A stretch of DNA of 64,000 nt. Origin: Paenibacillus agricola (GTDB taxonomy: Bacteria; Bacillota; Bacilli; Paenibacillales; NBRC-103111). The translations under genes and the position numbers were made by a program. The notes under the pieces were generated by a model. The model was given only the letters and a program-made list of their open reading frames with translations. It was not told the DNA's origin and made no database searches. Numbering within the stretch: position 1 is the first letter of the stretch; every line of letters begins with the position of its first letter. The stretch covers positions 39,586-103,585 of the forward strand of contig NZ_JAAOIW010000022.1 of assembly GCF_011440305.1 (NCBI RefSeq). Reading direction: 5' to 3'. This document shows positions 62,613 through 64,000 of this stretch, one piece after another.

Positions 62613-62891
62613 TTAGCAATTAGATACAAAGGACACACGGGTAGCGTAATCCTATTTTTTCGACGAAGGTCGCGTTGTGCTCACCAGTCTAATTACTATC
62701 GCTTAAAGGCTGTAATTAGGGCTTTGACAACTTCGAATCAATGCGATTCTTTTGATTCCCTTTGGTGTGAGTCCCGTTTCCCTGCTCGAATAATACATAA
62801 ATTAATAAAATTATTCGGGGGAATACACTCGCTGGTTTCAGTCACTATCTTTTTTAAGTTTAAAAAAAGACGTGTGCCTAGTGTAGTGTTC
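62613..62891 (-). ncRNA. Structured leader RNA of about 280 nt (candidate)
   Basis: No gene is visible between the promoter and the terminator. The minus strand can form an extended stem in which TTCCC pairs with GGGAA around CGAATAAT/ATTATTCG, and a second stem CTAATTAC/GTAATTAG. Promoter, paired stems and terminator together suggest a cis-regulatory RNA or stand-alone small RNA. No known class was recognised. Confidence 0.35.
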
Positions 62892-62897
62892 CGTTTT

Positions 62898-62926
62898 ATT
62901 ATAAGGGATTTGTCTATTTATTACAA
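62898..62926 (-). promoter_or_regulatory. Promoter of the leader RNA and MoxR-VWA operon
   Basis: TTGTAA (62926-62921) and TATAAT (62903-62898) are spaced by exactly 17 bases on the minus strand. Transcription would start near 62891. Confidence 0.6.
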
Positions 62927-62940
62927 TAATGGACATTAAG

Positions 62941-62991
62941 AATGCGCTACAGCCCAAATACCTCTAAGAGATACTTGGGCTGTAGCGCATT
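62941..62991. repeat. 51-bp near-perfect palindrome
   Basis: Arms AATGCGCTACAGCCCAA and its complement are perfect over 17 bp and continue with two mismatches almost to the centre. Neither strand has a T-run. It lies 15 bases upstream of the operon promoter and could be a cruciform, recombination or replication signal. Confidence 0.55.
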
Positions 62992-63105
62992 GAGATGCTT
63001 AATATAAGGACCTTAAGAAAACTCTGCCATGAAATTCTTTCCTGCCATAAATGAAGTTAGAAAAATCATTCTAAATAAGTATGCTTATCATTTTGTTGTT
63101 ACGGT

Positions 63106-63270
63106 TTAATGTTTGTTAACTATGTCTTCGGTCGCTAGCAAAAAATATTTTTCCTGATTATTTCCAGTAACAATAATCCTGTTGTCGGAATCATAATCCA
63201 TATCAAGAATATCAGAAGGCTTTAAAGTGTTAAGCTCATGGCTAAGAAGGTTGATCACTTGGTACAGCAT
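63106..63270 (-). CDS. Small acidic protein, 54 residues
   Basis: MLYQVINLLSHELNTLKPSD and NRIIVTGNNQEKYFLLATED. ATG at 63270 is chosen because AAAGGAGTGG lies 6 bases upstream. The last 35 bases before the IS1182 hold its promoter side, so the element may have separated it from upstream sequence. No family recognised. Confidence 0.5.
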   Translation of the reverse strand: MLYQVINLLSHELNTLKPSDILDMDYDSDNRIIVTGNNQEKYFLLATEDIVNKH

Positions 63271-63380
63271 TCGAACCACTCCTTTCATAGCAATAACAAG
63301 ATCAGGGGCTGTCCCATAAGTAGATAATTTTCTATAAAGGGGCAGCCATTCATCTCAAAATGATGAAAAAAAACGAAAAG

Positions 63381-63416
63381 GGTTGGGCAGAGGATTACTT
63401 CTGCCCAACCTTTTTT
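63381..63416. terminator. Bidirectional terminator inside IS1182
   Basis: GGTTGGGCAGA and TCTGCCCAACC form a perfect 11-bp stem with T-runs on both strands; it protects the element from outside transcription and ends the transposase gene. Confidence 0.85.
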
Positions 63417-64000
63417 CGTTTTTCGTCCACAGCTGCTACCTTGAGCAAATTGTGGGCAAGCGAAAGCCAACCTACCTCCAAGCTCACTTTGGGTAAGCCA
63501 CGAAGCAGGAAGCGCTTGAATCCCCGATTGTTTTTGATCTGGCCAAACACACTTTCGGGTTCCACCATTCTTCGGACCATGAGTGCATAGCCTTCTTCAT
63601 TTTTGAGCTTTTCCCTCACTTGCTTCTTGAACCTCATGTACGCGTGGCTTACTTTCACTTCCCGGTTCCCAGCTGCTTTGGTGCAGGATGGTTTAAGCGG
63701 GCAGCCCTCGCAGCTTGCACTCCGGTAATGGCGATGGCGGATTTCATAACCGCTTTCCGTCTTTTCTTTGCTTTCATAGCGAAAAGCCAGCGGTTTCCCT
63801 GCCGCACAAGTCCAAGTGTCTTCGGTTTCGTTGTAAGTCCAATTGTCGACCTTGCTGATGTCGGCTTTCCAGGCCTTTGACTTTTCCCTGTGGTAGGTGC
63901 TGTACTTGACGAGGGCTTCCACCTGCTTTTCCTCCAAGTACGCATAGTTTTCTTCCCCACCATACCCAGCATCCGCAATGAGGGTTCCAGGCAACTTGCC
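63395..64000 (-). CDS. IS1182-family transposase, partial (C-terminal part)
   Basis: About 200 residues of the C-terminal DDE domain: LIADAGYGGEENYAYLEEK (second catalytic Asp), the Cys-rich SASCEGCPLKPSCTKA zinc-like loop, and EPESVFGQIKNNRGFKRFLLRG with the catalytic Glu. The N-terminal part lies beyond the window. No frameshift is visible in this part. Confidence 0.9.
   Translation of the reverse strand, partial: GKLPGTLIADAGYGGEENYAYLEEKQVEALVKYSTYHREKSKAWKADISKVDNWTYNETEDTWTCAAGKPLAFRYESKEKTESGYEIRHRHYRSASCEGCPLKPSCTKAAGNREVKVSHAYMRFKKQVREKLKNEEGYALMVRRMVEPESVFGQIKNNRGFKRFLLRGLPKVSLEVGWLSLAHNLLKVAAVDEKRKKVGQK

Larger units (their letters stand above)
63305..64000 (-). mobile_element. 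IS1182-family element (right part, cut by window end)
   Basis: The tip GGGGCTGTCCCATAAGT is at 63305 and the transposase fills the rest of the window. The same tip is found alone at 23478. Confidence 0.85.

Overview
The window looks like DNA of a low-GC Gram-positive of the Paenibacillus type. Most start codons have strong AGGAGG-like ribosome binding sites. There is an LplB/LplC/lipoprotein sugar importer with a membrane-anchored AraC regulator, a stalk-domain protein remnant, and a Y-family polymerase/YolD cassette. This is inferred from gene content, not from a marker gene. No rRNA, tRNA or CRISPR array was seen. The region is accessory in character: five IS families (IS110, IS4, IS3, IS256, IS1182), three tyrosine recombinase genes or remnants plus an integrase fragment, a group II intron remnant, and about twenty-five broken genes, several with internal inversions.

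Layout. 1-4.3 kb: an intact IS110 element, a PPOX-fold protein and a frameshifted IS110. 4.5-10.5 kb (minus strand): a compact peptide-export cluster. It runs from a pseudokinase-GAF-LuxR regulator, through a 44-residue double-glycine precursor with a ten-residue Pro/Arg core, to a cytosolic parvulin and a transporter with two cyclic-nucleotide-binding domains, a C39 peptidase and an ABC exporter. The transporter carries one frameshift. 10.5-13.2 kb: gene fragments (ArsR, SRPBCC, half an MFS) and a VOC protein. 13.5-16.1 kb: a Cre-like recombinase, a lox-like site, an operator array and a coiled-coil protein. 16.2-23.5 kb: IS4 and IS3 remnants, a scrambled histidine kinase, Tn554-like recombinase pieces and an MFS exporter.

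23.5-34.3 kb: a sugar-acid catabolic operon (three dehydrogenases, two TIM-barrel isomerases, an ABC importer and a YagF/YjhG-like dehydratase) facing a GntR/FCD regulator. 34.3-36.9 kb: fragments of a group II intron reverse transcriptase, alcohol dehydrogenase, Nudix hydrolase, histidine phosphatase, HsdM/HsdS and an M55 peptidase. 36.9-44.2 kb: an LplB/LplC/lipoprotein importer with a CE15-like glucuronoyl esterase and its AraC-type sensor, probably for xylan-derived oligosaccharides. The two ends of a histidine phosphatase gene lie at 35.4-35.7 kb (plus) and 45.2-45.4 kb (minus), so the 9.7 kb between them appears to have been inverted.

45.4-47.6 kb: an SOS-mutagenesis-like cassette (LexA-type DNA-binding domain, WYL-like protein, Y-family polymerase, YolD-like protein). 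48.3-50 kb: a secreted geobacillin-26-like protein and a PIN-domain protein. 50.1-53.5 kb: an IS256 that splits a small gene, with an exact 8-bp duplication, and an IS3. 53.6-63.3 kb: a block of small hypothetical genes typical of a plasmid or integrative element, led by a DUF6744 / MoxR-type AAA+ / VWA operon with a long structured leader. The right edge is an IS1182 transposase cut by the window end.

The best candidate for an undescribed system is the Pro/Arg-rich double-glycine peptide cluster at 4.5-10.5 kb. The second is the Cre/lox-like module at 13.5-16.1 kb.
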